A stretch of 64,000 bases of DNA from Argyresthia goedartella. Taxonomy: Eukaryota > Arthropoda > Insecta > Lepidoptera > Argyresthiidae. Location of the stretch: NCBI GenBank assembly GCA_949825045.1, contig OX463829.1, positions 3,782,001 to 3,846,000 of the forward strand. The letters are read 5' to 3'. Under the pieces are notes generated by a model. The model was not told the DNA's origin. It was given only the letters and a program-made list of their open reading frames with translations, and did no database searches. Each line of letters starts with the position of its first letter. Position 1 is the stretch's first letter. The position numbers and the translations under genes were made by a program. Positions 30,319 through 41,169 of this stretch are shown in pieces.

Positions 30319-32600
30319 TAGGTTAGGAGAGCGTCCTTTCGCTCGGTACAGTTAGATACGGGAATCACGAAATCGACAGTTATTTATACTCGAATAGAGC
30401 GACGAATAGAGCTCATCATTCTAAACAACTTACTAAGGAAACTATATCGCTCTAACAGGAAATCTGATTCTGGGGAAGGGGTCGACAATGTGGTTACCAA
30501 GCAGCGGAGTCCGGGAAGGGAAGTTGTAATGGTACATAAGAGTCAGTACATTTGATACTTCATTTTGCGTGACAGAGGGCTAGCCCATCGCCACGCTGTA
30601 TTGTTACACACATTGAATACAAGAGACGGTTCCAGGAACAGAGGTCAGGTCAGGTTTTTTTTGGCGCATTCCTGCGAAATGTGTAGGGATCAGAGCCGAT
30701 TTGGCTGCGCGCTGAATAAATTATGAATAACTAAATAATGGAAGGTTATTATGGAACGATACGCAGAAAGCTATTATGTTGACTGCAAATATGCAATTGC
30801 GTTTGTTTGGTACGATGTGGCGAGTTTGACATCACGGGTTTGAATATCATTCTAGTGATCTTAGTCTAAGACGCTAGCGGTCAGGAAGGCTTAATTAATC
30901 GCAACAAGCTTTTATGGTCAGCGATCAACAGATTTTGTGTATCAGCAATACCAAATAACTTGAGTGATAACCTACGGTTGATCATAGTGAATATGCGTAC
31001 ACAAAATTTGTAGAACAGCGGAAGTGCATGGCATGGTTGAAATTAAACCCTGTGTAGTTAGTGATAAGAAGCTTTCGCTTGGGCAGCGCGTGTTCGCAAA
31101 GGACGCCATTTTTTTTCAGACATGTGGGGTCTATAAATACGTGAGCGTGGGAGGGGGAAGCATTCAGTCTCCGCGTCAAGCTACTGTGACATTCGTCTTT
31201 TGGTAATTCTAAACAGTTTCGGTCTGCCGTTTTACGCGTCTGAACTGGACGAATTGTGATTGCGTGTTACAGTGGATTTTCGTGAGTGTCTCAAGCGCCG
31301 AGATATACCTCGGTTCCTATCCTTTAAATCAACCTACCCCAAATTCCAAAACTATCCTTGGGTCGTTAGATAACAACTTGTAGGTAATTGATCTGAGTCT
31401 GAGTCTGGGCTTGGAGCGACCCTAAATTCCTTTTTCCTTCACCATAGGGTTCCTGGATTGGCTCTTAGGATATTCGCGGGCTAATCCTCTCCTCATTCCT
31501 TTCGAGTAGCGAGTTTTGAAATTCCCACACACACAGTCATTAAACATACAAGCACATTCAAATCAAACTCAACCATTTTCGAGTGGTGTCGATAATGGAC
31601 GTGCTATAACACTACGATTTTAGACTAGGCTAGACAGGAGTTTAGTTGCGGCTAAACCTAGGTTGGCAGGGCAAAGGGAGACTGTTTGATCGATGAGGTT
31701 CCGCGGATGGAAATAACAAATTCAGAACAAAGTTAAACCGGTGTCAACACAGATAACCTATCCTGTTGATATTTTGACATTTGAGTGTTGTCGGGGACGC
31801 GCGAAGAGATCAAATTACAGTCTAAAGTTCATTGTTTAGGACCGGGTAGATTGTTTTGCTTTGCCTTGGATCGGTTTGGATTCAAGTTGCATCTTTAAAT
31901 TAAATGTAAATTTCGCTGGAGGTCTAATGTGTAGGCTGAGTCAAATATTTATGATTGGGCTCGGTTGAAGACGTGCTGAGGTCAGCGAGATTCATAGATC
32001 GGTATTTACCGAAGTATGCACTTCGCTGTTGTGTGGGTTAGATCTCCAAAAGCGCTAATGACAACGTTTCGATAAAATCCAGCTCAAATTGCGCAGAGTT
32101 GAAGGTTTCAAAACGTTACGGACCTTTTGAGGTAACCGCTAGTTCAAACCCATTTCGGAAAATCAAATCGCAATTGTGTAAACCCGGTCTATTCGGATCG
32201 TTATTGCCGTGAACTAATTATATAATTGGAACCACCACAAGCCGCTACTAGCGAGCACATGAAATATCATTGAGTACTCACGTCGTAAAACTACGACGGA
32301 TATCTATACGATATCCCATACAAATATTATAAATCATGGTCGACCACTAAAAGAAGTTCCAAGCGCCCATATATGAAAAAAATAAATGGTACCATCACAC
32401 AAAATACAACAACGATCGATCTGGCGCAATACACCGCTAATCGATGCGAAATACCGGCTTGCGGGCATGTATGCTTTCTCTGTCTAACTTGAAACCGTAA
32501 CTTCCTGAACCAATCTTCCGTTCGACTATTGTACGCCTAACGAACTTCTCAACGAACAAGAAATTCAGACTTATCATTCTTACTTACAATTTTTACAGCT
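30319..32600. other. Foreign insertion inside BEL/Pao pol, uncharacterised; carries LTR-like promoter
   Basis: BEL/Pao coding sequence stops near 30318 and resumes near 32684, leaving about 2.3 kb that encodes nothing recognisable on either strand. It contains a short dispersed repeat D piece at 30553-30615 ('GCGTGACAGAGGGCTAGCCC') and a TATA/initiator promoter at 31132-31169. Its base composition is more balanced than surrounding spacers. The best guess is an LTR plus leader of another LTR retrotransposon (a solo or truncated copy) in the plus orientation. No flanking duplication was identified. Confidence 0.45.
31132..31169 (+). promoter_or_regulatory. Candidate RNA polymerase II core promoter (TATA plus initiator)
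   Basis: TATAAATA at 31132-31139 and an arthropod initiator TTCAGTC at 31163-31169 place the presumed +1 (31166) 34 bases downstream of the first T, at the edge of the normal spacing. 'CGCGTCAAGCTACTGTGACA' follows. Such TATA-TCAGT pairs are typical of insect LTR promoters. Confidence 0.45.
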
Positions 32601-32683
32601 GAATCGGGACATCTCTTTTAGGGTAGATAGAATAGACGATCATAGCTACTGATAGCGGTGGCTCGACCTTAGCCTTTATGCCG

Positions 32684-34028
32684 TTACAAAGTGGGTATCA
32701 TGTCATTGGTTTTATATATTTGAGGCCAGAAACTGGAGGGCAATTTTAACCATTCAGAGGTCCACCACAGGGAATGATTAATGAGGGCGGAAACAGTAAG
32801 GCCACGGGAAGCACAATCACTCGGGTTTAACTGACCAGGTACATGACGCCACTCAGAGGGAATTTCCACATTCACAATCTGGGACACACGCTTTGCTTCG
32901 AAGGTTTGTAAATTATGAGGGGGGGTCTTTATCCATGTTAGGACTATTTTACTGTCCTTCCAACTACATATTACATCCAACACGATTGACTTCTGATGAC
33001 AGAAAACAATGTGTTGAACTAACTATGTTAAGAGCGAAGCTGCTAGAAATTTAAATTTTGGAACTGTGAGGCGATTACGAACAGGGGCAACTTTACTTTT
33101 GGCCATTAAAAGGTGGACGGAGCAGACATCATGGCAATCAACACATCTTAAATAAACGACTGCGGCATAATCTGCTTAGGAAGCGTCACAAAAACCGAGA
33201 AGGGTGTAGGTAACAGCACCACTGGGAAAGGCTCGTCAGGGAATCTCTAATTTAAGGACAAGATCTTGGTTGAAGGAAGCCCACTCCTTAGCAAGATCTG
33301 AATTTAGGGGCTCATCCCAGATAAGGCCAGACAGTAGCCAGTTTGGCAAACTCTAGGAAGGAACGTATGACAATGAAGGGGCTGGAACAGAAACCATACG
33401 TAGTGGTATTAAATTCGTAGGTAAGAAGAGTATTAGAAGGAGACTCACGCTAGAGAATAAGTTGGTATCGACGATCATCAGTATGGGTCCAAGTTATTCG
33501 AAACATTATTTTGATGTCGGTCACAAACACTACTTCATGTCTTCGGAAGTTCAAAAGGATATAACTAATATCTCTATGTAACTTTGGGCCTTTATGTAAA
33601 CACTGTTAAAAGGAAACACCAGACGAGGTTAGGTTACTTCCATCAAACACAACGCGTATTTTGGAGGTATCACCGGAGGCTTTAAACACACAATGATTAG
33701 GAATGTAATAGTGCTCAGATTTTGAAATATCACAAGAAGACACAGTCATGTCATTTAACTCTAGGTACTCTCTCATAAAGGCGCTATATTTCGCAAGAAA
33801 GGAAGGGTTAGCATGTAATCTCTTTTCTAAATTAATAAATCGCTTTTCAGCCGCAGTTCTAGAATCGCCTAGCTTGGGTCGGTCGAGTAGGAAAGGAAGC
33901 CGCAACATAAATTGGCAATCAAAATGACGGAAGGTGGTACGTTTAAATGTTGACTCACACTCTAAATCTATAGGGTTAAAAGGGGGTAGTTGAGGGGTTT
34001 CCTCAACCATCCAAATTTTCTCTACAAT
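32684..34028 (-). pseudogene. BEL/Pao reverse transcriptase and RNase H with deleted catalytic centre
   Basis: Minus strand from 34010: LPPFNPIDLECESTFKRTT, KRFINLEKRLHANPSFLAKY and YYIPNHCVFKASGDTSKIRV (N-terminal RT), ending in a frameshift at about 33606. Next, LHKGPKLHRDISYILLNFRR, VVFVTDIKIMFRITWTHTDD and a YGFCSSPFIVIRS-type motif (33600-33360). The sequence then jumps directly to LATVWPYLGWDEPLNSDLAK (about 33345-33280). The stretch that normally carries YVDD and the thumb, roughly 150 residues, is missing. RNase H follows: LLGFCDAS, YAAVVYLR, HLLMAKSKVAPV (33210-33060) and VPGQLNPSDCASRGL (32684-32983). The enzyme cannot be active. Confidence 0.85.
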
Positions 34029-34586
34029 TCAGAATAGGGATAGGCCTGTCATTGGCGGGTCTACTGTCTCGAAGTTACCTGCAACAGAGCTTGATATAGT
34101 ATGTCTAAAAATTGTTAAAAGGGCTGTTACACCGTTACACCACCAGTCACATAAGGAACTCTCCACATTAAGGATGTTGCCAAAGACGTCAGCACCAAGT
34201 AAAACATCGATAGGGCCAGGATTATCAAAGTTGGGGTCCGTAAGAGGTAGGTTAGATGTAGAGTCAGCCACATGTGTAGGGAGCTTGACTTCAGGGTTAG
34301 TACCAGCAATCACGTCTACAACCAATGCCCTGGTTGTGACTTTAGTGTAGGAAAAATTCACATGTTTAAAGGTAAGGGACATGGAACCGCGTGTCTCTAA
34401 TGATGGAACATTACCGATGCCACGCAAGGCAGGAAGGGAGGTGGGAGTCAAAGGGAAATTCATACGTTCTACTGCTAAATCGGTGGTTATTAGGCAGCCC
34501 TGCGCACCAGTATCACATAGTGCGCGTGCCTGTACAAAATAACCAGAAGGGGTTTTCATATGCATAACAGCAGTGGGGAAAAGCAC
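34029..34586 (-). pseudogene. BEL/Pao aspartic protease
   Basis: 185 codons containing the retropepsin active site ARALCDTGAQGCLIT (Asp-Thr-Gly-Ala, residues about 24-31) and a flap/loop region. The second conserved block IDVLLGADVFGNIL corresponds to the BEL/Pao 'LIGAD' motif. It would cleave the Gag-Pol precursor. The frame ends at a single in-frame TGA (34029-34031) after TGLSLF, and the RT frame continues in the same phase right after it, so one nonsense mutation separates protease and RT. Confidence 0.85.
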
Positions 34587-35127
34587 AAAACAATTCTCGG
34601 GAATAAGGATATGAGTCGGGTATGTATGTATGGCGAATATGGGCGCACGTTATAGTTATTGCGATTGGGACTTATCTCTACTGTAGTAGCTGCAACATAG
34701 TCTTGCACGGGATATACTCCTTTACAACGGCCACGGGCATCGTCTCTACGCAGAGGGGGTAAAGGAGTACGGTACACACGACGGCGGTCAGACGGAGAAG
34801 ACGAGCACTGGGAACGCGATGTGGCATTTTGGGGTGAACTTCTACGGCCGCGATACTCACGGAAGTCTGCATAATGATGAGCACTGCGGCCCACGCCCAA
34901 GCGACTGCCATAGGGACTATTGCTCGGTGAGGGGGAACGCGGGGGAGAGAGTGATGGTACGCGGAAAGACACATTATTTCTAGGCCTGGGGGAGTACTTG
35001 GGGTTGCGGGATCATTGAAGCACAACATTGTGTGATGGGAACTATGATGGCATGTAGCACATCTATAATCGGGGGGCACGGCAGTGCCCCCGCCAAGTCG
35101 AGCGCGAAGCAAACACTGCTGTACCAT
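34587..35127 (-). pseudogene. BEL/Pao gag C-terminus with second zinc knuckle
   Basis: CATCHHSSHHTMLC (about 35070-35030) is a Cys-x2-Cys-x4-His-x4-Cys knuckle, preceded by LLRARLGGG, where the family has a 'LC..CL..GH' segment. A Ser/Arg/Pro-rich linker (RVPSLSPPRSPSPSNSPYG) in a shifted frame leads into the protease. Zinc knuckles bind the genomic RNA. The upstream partner knuckle lies at 36991-37032, 1.9 kb away because of the nested insertion. Confidence 0.75.
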
Positions 35128-35164
35128 CGTTTACTTTACTGGAACCATTTCGCCGCATTTTCAG

Positions 35165-36545
35165 GCCCCTTTTTAAGAACCTCTGGATAAGACCAGAACG
35201 CAGAAATTTTCGTCATCCAGTAACCTATAATCACATAATACTTTCAAAAGCTTTCGATTGTTTGCGTCACGATATATTAATATTAAAATTGCAGTACTAT
35301 GGGTTTCAAGGCGTTGAACTCAGTATGATGATAAGTTACCTAAATAACCGCACACAAATTGTATCGGTAAATAATCATACTTCTCATCCAGGAAAGATGT
35401 CGATCGGGGTACCACAAGGGTCAATCCTTGGTCCCGTATTGTTCTTAATATATGTAAATGATCTTTATAATATACTTCCAAGTGAAGCTCATTTGAGCTT
35501 ATTTGCTGACGATACACATATTGGCTTGAGAGACAAAAGTAAGTTGCAGTTAGATGATAAATTAAACAACGTCATAAGTTTGCTTTAATAATGGTTTGAT
35601 GCTAACGGCATTATTCTCAACTCTAATAAAAGTATCGTAATGTATTATCAATCAAGATTAGGCATTTTTGGTAACTCGACTTCTCAAGAAAATGTATTTT
35701 TAGGATATACAATAGACAATACGATTAGTCACAAAGGGCATATTGATAAAATTTGTATGAAATTAGCTAGCAGCAATTATGCTCTTTTTAAACTTAAACC
35801 ATTATAAGATAAAAAATCACTTCTATCTGTTTATTATGCGTATATACATTCAATTATTAGATATTCTATTACTGTATGAGGTAATGCTACAGAAATTAAC
35901 AGAGTCCTAAAATGTCAAAAACGACAATCAGAACAATCAATGGTTTAAAAAACGCAGCCACGCAAGAGAGCACTTTAAAAAAGATAAAATTATGACAGTT
36001 ATTTCTCTTTACATTAACAATAGTTTGTTAGAGGTTCACGAAGATAGGGAAATTCCGGAAAAGCAAGATACTGCTTTGCCCTATACTTTCCGTGATAATA
36101 AAAAACGAACAATAAAAAATAATGAAACCCGTATAGTACCAAAAACAAGATTAGCTAAAGTACAGAAACAAGGTCGTTACTTTAAAATCCTGATGTATAA
36201 TAAATTACCAAAAAGTCTGACCACTCTAAAATTTAACTTGTTCAAACAAAAACTAAAAATATTTTTTGAAAATAATCCATTTTATACTGTCAAAGAATAT
36301 ATGTCAATGGAAATTGTAGAATCTTTGTTCTTGGAAAAATTATAAATAAAATAACTATCATTTCACTGTAAAAAGTTAAATGCAGTAATTTAAATGTCAA
36401 ATATTTAAGTAATGTAAAATTTGAAATATTTAAGTTAGAAAAGGAATTTCAAATATTTAAGTAGTATGTAAGTGTAAAATGTAAATGACTTGCCTGTAAA
36501 TTATTTTACTTCGAGGCCAATAAATATTTATATTCTATTCTATTC
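35165..36545 (+). mobile_element. 5'-truncated Jockey/CR1-type element nested in BEL/Pao gag
   Basis: Starts near the SKAFDCLRHDILILKL motif (35240-35300). It contains MSIGVPQGSILGPVLFLIYV and LSLFADDTHIGL (FADD near 35503) before stops at 35586-35591. The rest of the thumb and C-terminal region follows in broken frames, ending with the 117-codon frame 35992-36345 (YFKILMYNKLPKSLTTLKFN). The 3' end is an ATTCT pentamer run at about 36530-36545. The tail unit and sequence differ from the 19-28 kb element, so this is a separate family. It lies between the two zinc knuckles of the BEL/Pao gag. Confidence 0.82.
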
Positions 36546-36984
36546 TATTCTATTCATACTTAAAATCCAAAATTTCAAGTCTGAAGGTCATTTAGTTCCG
36601 AAGTTAAGCGAAAGCAAAGTTTCGAATTTATGACACTCACTTACTCATGATCATCAAAATAGAACTAGTACTTCCCATAAACTCAGAGAGCTTAAATTTG
36701 GTACAGAGTTAGGGTTTAAGGGCCACATAAAGGAAAAACTATAAAAACTAGGATAATCGAAGATCTGGAGTGGTGACCCTGATTAGAAAACACAAGAGCT
36801 TGGTTTTCTCTTGGTATAGATTTGGTGTATACCGTTTTCATATCTCCCGAATATCTCCCGAAAATCTAATAAAATAAATCTATATGCCCGCATTTTTACA
36901 AAAAGAAGTGAAAACCCACCAAAAACATTCTGTAAAAAACTAGCCAAGTCTCAATGGAGCTGCTTGTTTATCTCTCTCTCTCAC
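36546..36984. other. Non-coding repeat-like stretch inside BEL/Pao gag
   Basis: 440 bp with 'CTTACTCATGATCATCAAAA', 'TAGAACTAGTACTTCCCAT' and 'TTTGGTACAGAGTTAGGGTT', which resemble sequences I associate with a common lepidopteran intergenic repeat. No coding potential. It could be the 3' flank copied with the nested element, or an independent insertion. A short CT-microsatellite (TCTCTCTCTC) marks its right end. Confidence 0.4.
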
Positions 36985-38072
36985 TCACTCACATTCTCTC
37001 AAAAAATGATTTTCGCTGCTACACAGGAAACAAGTAGGCCATTAACTAGACGTAGGAGTGACTTCCACATGTACATGTCTAGGTAAGGGGGGTCGTACAC
37101 TAGGTCGGTTTAGCATGGCGCCGACTAATTCGGCGTTTCCTAGGTTATCATGATGTCGACACTCGTCGAATCGAACGATCGAACTTGGGTAGGTCGTCAG
37201 TATCTCCACCATAACGTCGCTCAAATCGGATTTTAGGTCTATGGGCAACTTCGACATACAAATATGTATTAGCATGTACGACCAATTTTGGACAGGAAAG
37301 GTCAATCGCTCTAAGCAGCGATAGACGGCCAACAACAGATTGAGGAAACAGATTGACCAATTTCATGGTTATCTCGGGTATTTTCAATATTTGGGTAATG
37401 TAGGTATCAGCTAAGACACGAGTTTTATATCTACGTTTCAACAGGTCGCGAGCAACTTCGTAGTTAACCGCTTCAATCTTTAAATGCTGTAACAAGCGTT
37501 TAGGCTCATCCGAAAGGGCACTGATCCAATGCTGAAGTTTGACGGCAGGCATGAGTTGCGTTTGGGAATCAATAACACTATCAAACTGGTCAATGAAACT
37601 TATCCAGGAATCAGGTTTTCCGTCAAACCTGGGTACGGGAAGATTGGGCAATCTATAGCTGAGATAAGGGGAACTGCATAATACTTGTTTATAGTCTCTG
37701 TTAGGGTTACTAAAAGCTGAACCGTCGTTCATCACTTTGGGTTCGGGGACGGAGTTCAGAGTTTCTAACGCGCAGGTCAACTACCATAATTTGCATGGAT
37801 TTCATGTCGCTTAGGACCTCTTTATATTCAGTTTTATCAACTGTTGGGTCTAAACCACCAAGGAGTACCTTACACGCATCTTTTAATTGGGTATAATTAT
37901 CCTCCAAATCGTTCAGTTTTGTTAACAACCTATCCAATGGGGTCCTTTCCATCATCCCATGGGTGTCTCGGAGCCATTCAATCACGGAACGAAAAACACA
38001 ATTTGCCCTGCGATAGTCAGAAGTTTCAACAAATAGCTGTTGCTTCACAGTATCATCACCGCTATTCGACAT
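36985..38072 (-). pseudogene. BEL/Pao gag, N-terminal and central part with first zinc knuckle
   Basis: Starts at ATG 38072 (MSNSGDDTV). A helical N-terminal part (LLTKLNDLEDNYTQLKDACK) is followed, after a frameshift near 37750, by the central domain: LPNLPVPRFDGKPDSWISFI, FDSVIDSQTQLMPAVKLQHW and LKIEAVNYEVARDLLKRRYK, the layout of the Pao gag/DUF1759 domain. A second frameshift near 37330 shifts the reading to LIHICMSKLPIDLKSDLSD. The first zinc knuckle CFLCSSENHFLREC (Cys-x2-Cys-x4-His-x4-Cys) is encoded at 36991-37032 in yet another frame. Gag forms the particle and binds RNA. It is not translatable as it stands. Confidence 0.85.
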
Positions 38073-38240
38073 TATGAAGATTTAGGTACCTATTTAGGTA
38101 AGTTAGTTTAATCAAACAAATAACTACACACTGGAATTTACAAAGTTTACTAAAATGTAGGTAACAATCAAGAAAAAAGCACACGGTCTCAACAAGAAGG
38201 CACAGTTATCCTATCAATCAAGGTCAATTATCGCTCGCCG

Positions 38241-38276
38241 GCCGACAATGGAATGCCTCAGCATCCCATTGTCGGC
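38241..38276. repeat. Hairpin in BEL/Pao 5' leader
   Basis: GCCGACAATGG (38241-38251) pairs with CCATTGTCGGC (38266-38276). Inside, after one mismatch, ATGC pairs with GCAT around the tetraloop CTCA. The structure lies in the untranslated leader between the 5' LTR and gag, where retroelement packaging or dimerisation signals occur. That role is inference. Confidence 0.6.
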
Positions 38277-38538
38277 ATATTGATATCACGCCAAGCACCG
38301 AAATGCGCTATTGTTTTATGTTGTTCGTAAATTATCCATCAGCTGGTTTAGGGCTTTAGGCATATGTATTTACGTAATAAGTACTTGGCAACCGCATGTA
38401 AATTGACAAATTTAATAGGCGACAACTGTTACTAAAATGGGGGAATAACAAAATAGGTACTTTAATTAAACCGCAAATAATCAAAGAGGGGGGAAATCAA
38501 AGAAATGAGGGAATCTATCCACGCTATCTGCTACTAAA

Positions 38539-38816
38539 TTTTAAGGGGGATTAATTTGTCGAGTGTCTGTATGGTTGGTTATCTTTGCGTTGAGGTGTCT
38601 AAGGTCGATGGTACAAAGGGAATTCTTTACAGTTGGTCACTTGTGATTGTTTACAGCACTCGGATTTCTCTTGATTTATTCAGGCACTACACAGCACGAC
38701 CATTTTATTTTCACGAGAGGCTCACACCACACATCAGTCCGTATCTGTCAAGCTCGAGATATTTGCTGGTAGTAATTTATGTAGGTAGTTGCATCCAAAC
38801 CGAAAGGTGCAAAACA
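38539..38816 (-). repeat. BEL/Pao 5' LTR (278 bp)
   Basis: Partner of 28824-29111 (see there). Just inside it, on the coding strand, is 'AGTAGCAGATAGCGTGG', a possible degenerate primer-binding site. The tRNA is not assigned. The many differences between the two LTRs (substitutions, indels) show that the insertion is old. Confidence 0.82.
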
Positions 38817-38959
38817 AAACGATTAAACATATATATACATATAATAATAATAATTATTATTAGACTGTATAATTAAAAATATATATCTTCCATTATTGTG
38901 CTAGTTTAAAGTTTTAGTATAACTTTGTAGGGCGGTCAGAAAACCAGCGCTGTGAGATT

Positions 38960-39690
38960 ACACTTATGCTACTCAAAGCATATACTGAGACCGTTCCTTT
39001 TTTGCCTGTTTTTGGGTATCCTTGTATATTTTTTTTATATGTCTAATAAGGCAAAAAAATTATTGAAAATTGACTATATGGAAGTTTTTCGTACGATGTG
39101 GGATGAAGAAGAAGTCTCTAGAGATTTCCAAGTCTCCCGCAGATGTAGTCTATACAAAAACAAAGGAAGCAGGTCCGACTGCAACTCATATAGGGGGATC
39201 TGACTGCTGTCATCTACGGAAAAGCTCATCGCCAGGACTCTACTAAACCGCTTGATAGGATATCAGAGGAAATCTTACCAGAAACCAAATCCGGCTTCCG
39301 TACAGAAAGAGGTACCTGTGAAATTATAATCTCAGTTCGTCAGCTACAAGAAAAGACAAGAGAGAAATACCAGAGGGTCTATCTTTGCTTCGTTGGCCCA
39401 GAGAAGGCTTTTGATAGGGTGCCGCGTGAAGCCATATGAAAAATGCTGGAAAAACTTGGATGCACAGTGAAGTTTGTAAGCATGACATGACATGACAGCA
39501 TGGAATGTTGTGTTACAGCAAAATGTAAAATAATCGGATTTCTTTCGTGCCAGCTGTGACGTAAGGCAAGGATGCGTGCTTGCGCCCACTCTATTCGCCC
39601 TATATTTCGCAGTTGTTGTAAGGGACACTCTACAGGAACTCTTCGATGGCGTGCGAATCCATTTCCGGATGATGGGAAGGACCTAGGACA
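38960..39690 (+). mobile_element. Degraded non-LTR reverse transcriptase fragment
   Basis: In shifting plus-strand frames: MWDEEEVSRDFQVSRRCSLY, YKNKGSRSDCNSYRGI (RT motif 1), a GFR-ERGT-type motif, then AEKAFDRVPREA-like, a GVRQGCVLAPTLFALYF-like block near 39560-39605 ('GTAAGGCAAGGATGCGTGCT') and VVVRDT. Stops and frameshifts are frequent. It resembles LINE reverse transcriptases of the broad CR1/L2 or RTE type; the clade is not fixed. No endonuclease or 3' tail seen. Confidence 0.65.
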
Positions 39691-40629
39691 GACACACGCC
39701 TGATCCTATAATGGATACATCTAGGTTGGTCGTCGTCTGCGGGCAATACGCAGATTTCTTGCTCTGCATGCGAAACCTCTTCTCGTCCTGTAAACGCCAG
39801 AAATTTTCGACCATCGGGCGTGGCCTAACGTTTCCCGCCGCACAGCCCTGCCTCAACCCGACATCTAAATATATCGTCGAAACCAAAGTTTCAAAAGGAC
39901 GGTAGGTATACGCAAACACGGATGCAAATAAGGTCGTAGAAATTAGTAATTACGAATCGGAGGTCGCTTGAGGTAGGTCAGTGCTATAATTTGATTTGAA
40001 GGTTCTTCTTCAATTGTTCTTACCTATGATTTTTTCTGAAGGTTCTTGTTCGGCGAGTCTAAATTAAACTCGAGTAAATTTTAACAACTCCATACAAAGT
40101 TAATAGAGTTGTCAAAGTTTAGTCAAGTTTTTTATTTTTGCTAAACTCGCCGTCTAGCTAGCCGACCTAATTATTCCGAACAAAATTCTATGTTGTTAGT
40201 CTGTCTCATACGTCGTTTAAAAAAAGTATAAAAGCACTTATACCGTGTAAAGTGTTTAGTTATACTTGGAAGTATTTTTTATCGTTATTGAAGTCTCCTG
40301 TTACCAAAAACAATATCTTTTTCAAAGGTAATACGTAATGTGTAAAATAATGTTTTACATTAGACATAAACCAGAAAATAATTAAAAAAATACCACCATT
40401 GCACACATATCTTCGTCTCTGAAGTTAAATGGTATTACATGTTTTTATGTATTCTATCTACCGGGATATGTAAGCTATAGAGGGAAGTTCAATTGAACCC
40501 TCCCCTCCCCTCCAGGATGTGCATCACCTCCCCGCAAACCCGAAAGTATCCCGAAGTATACACTAAATACTATACACAATACATGAACAGTTTTTTGGAA
40601 CCAAACGATTCTTGATCAATCAATCAATG
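39691..40629. other. Unassigned, part GC-rich
   Basis: 39711-39910 is a GC-richer, CpG-containing stretch with open frames on both strands (64 and 78 codons) and no recognised domain. The rest is AT-rich. The inverted repeat at 40053-40151 is listed separately. Confidence 0.45.
40053..40151. repeat. Imperfect ~100-bp inverted repeat
   Basis: Begins GGCGAGTCTAAATTAAACTC and ends GCTAAACTCGCC. Inner arms TTAACAACTC and GAGTTGTCAA also pair, around a short centre. Could be a decayed MITE; no related copy found in the window. Confidence 0.45.
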
Positions 40630-41160
40630 AAATGTCTTTATTACTGTAGATATTTACATATACTTAGCAATCGTCATTTTTTGTCTCTTCTCTACATTGG
40701 ACCACTGTGGGCCCCCAAAAGCGATGTCTGAGCACATGTCTAAGCATTTGGCGCATCGAAGAACTTCTTGTTCGTGACTCTATGGACCCAGCTTATCCTC
40801 AGCATCCTCCGGAGACACCACGATTAAAATGCGACCAGTTTTTTGCAGGTTGTCTCCTTTAAGGGCCAGGCTTCGAAACCATACTTAACTCGGGGTTCTA
40901 CATTGAGGTCTTTCATATAAAGCCCTTTTCTCATTTTGTTAAAAGCTGCACGATCAATTTTAAATCGCTTTTTTATCTCAAATTCACACTCCCATGCTTC
41001 AGTTAATCATGCACCAAGGTGACTGAAGAACTGACTCTCTCCGAAGTAATTCCTGCTATCGAGATTGTTGGGTTCTAGTTCTTTTTTCTGGAAACCACGA
41101 TAAACTTAATTTTGGTCAGATTCATTAATAGTCCAGCTTTTTGGCTGCAAGGTAAGTTTA
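40630..41160 (-). mobile_element. Antisense C-terminal fragment of a non-LTR reverse transcriptase
   Basis: Minus-strand frames give YGFEAWPLKET, SWCLRRMLRISWVHRVTNKK and FFDAPNA, the conserved end of many LINE polymerases ('YG.E.W.L....RRMLRISW...VTN'). Upstream parts are degraded. Its 3' end, on the plus strand 'CTTTATTACTGTAGATATTT', recurs at 1025, which shows a repeated family. Confidence 0.7.
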
Positions 41161-41169
41161 CTTAAAACA

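Larger units (their letters stand above)
28824..38816 (-). mobile_element. BEL/Pao LTR retrotransposon, degenerate, with two nested insertions
   Basis: Direct repeats at 28824-29111 and 38539-38816 are the LTRs. Between them, in minus order, are gag (38072-36985 and 35127-34600), protease, reverse transcriptase, RNase H and integrase, the BEL/Pao order. Gag is split by a non-LTR insertion plus about 440 bp of other DNA (35128-36984), and pol by about 2.3 kb (30319-32600). The RT has lost its YVDD segment by internal deletion. LTRs end TGTT...AACA. Flanking 5-mers (GGGAA and AAACG) do not match, so the target duplication is lost or the ends are off by a few bases. The element abuts the tail of the CR1-like element at 28787. 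Confidence 0.88.

Noticed and set aside
28819..38821. Five-base target duplication for BEL/Pao
   Set aside because: GGGAA and AAACG do not match in either orientation; shifting the LTR ends by a few bases did not help.
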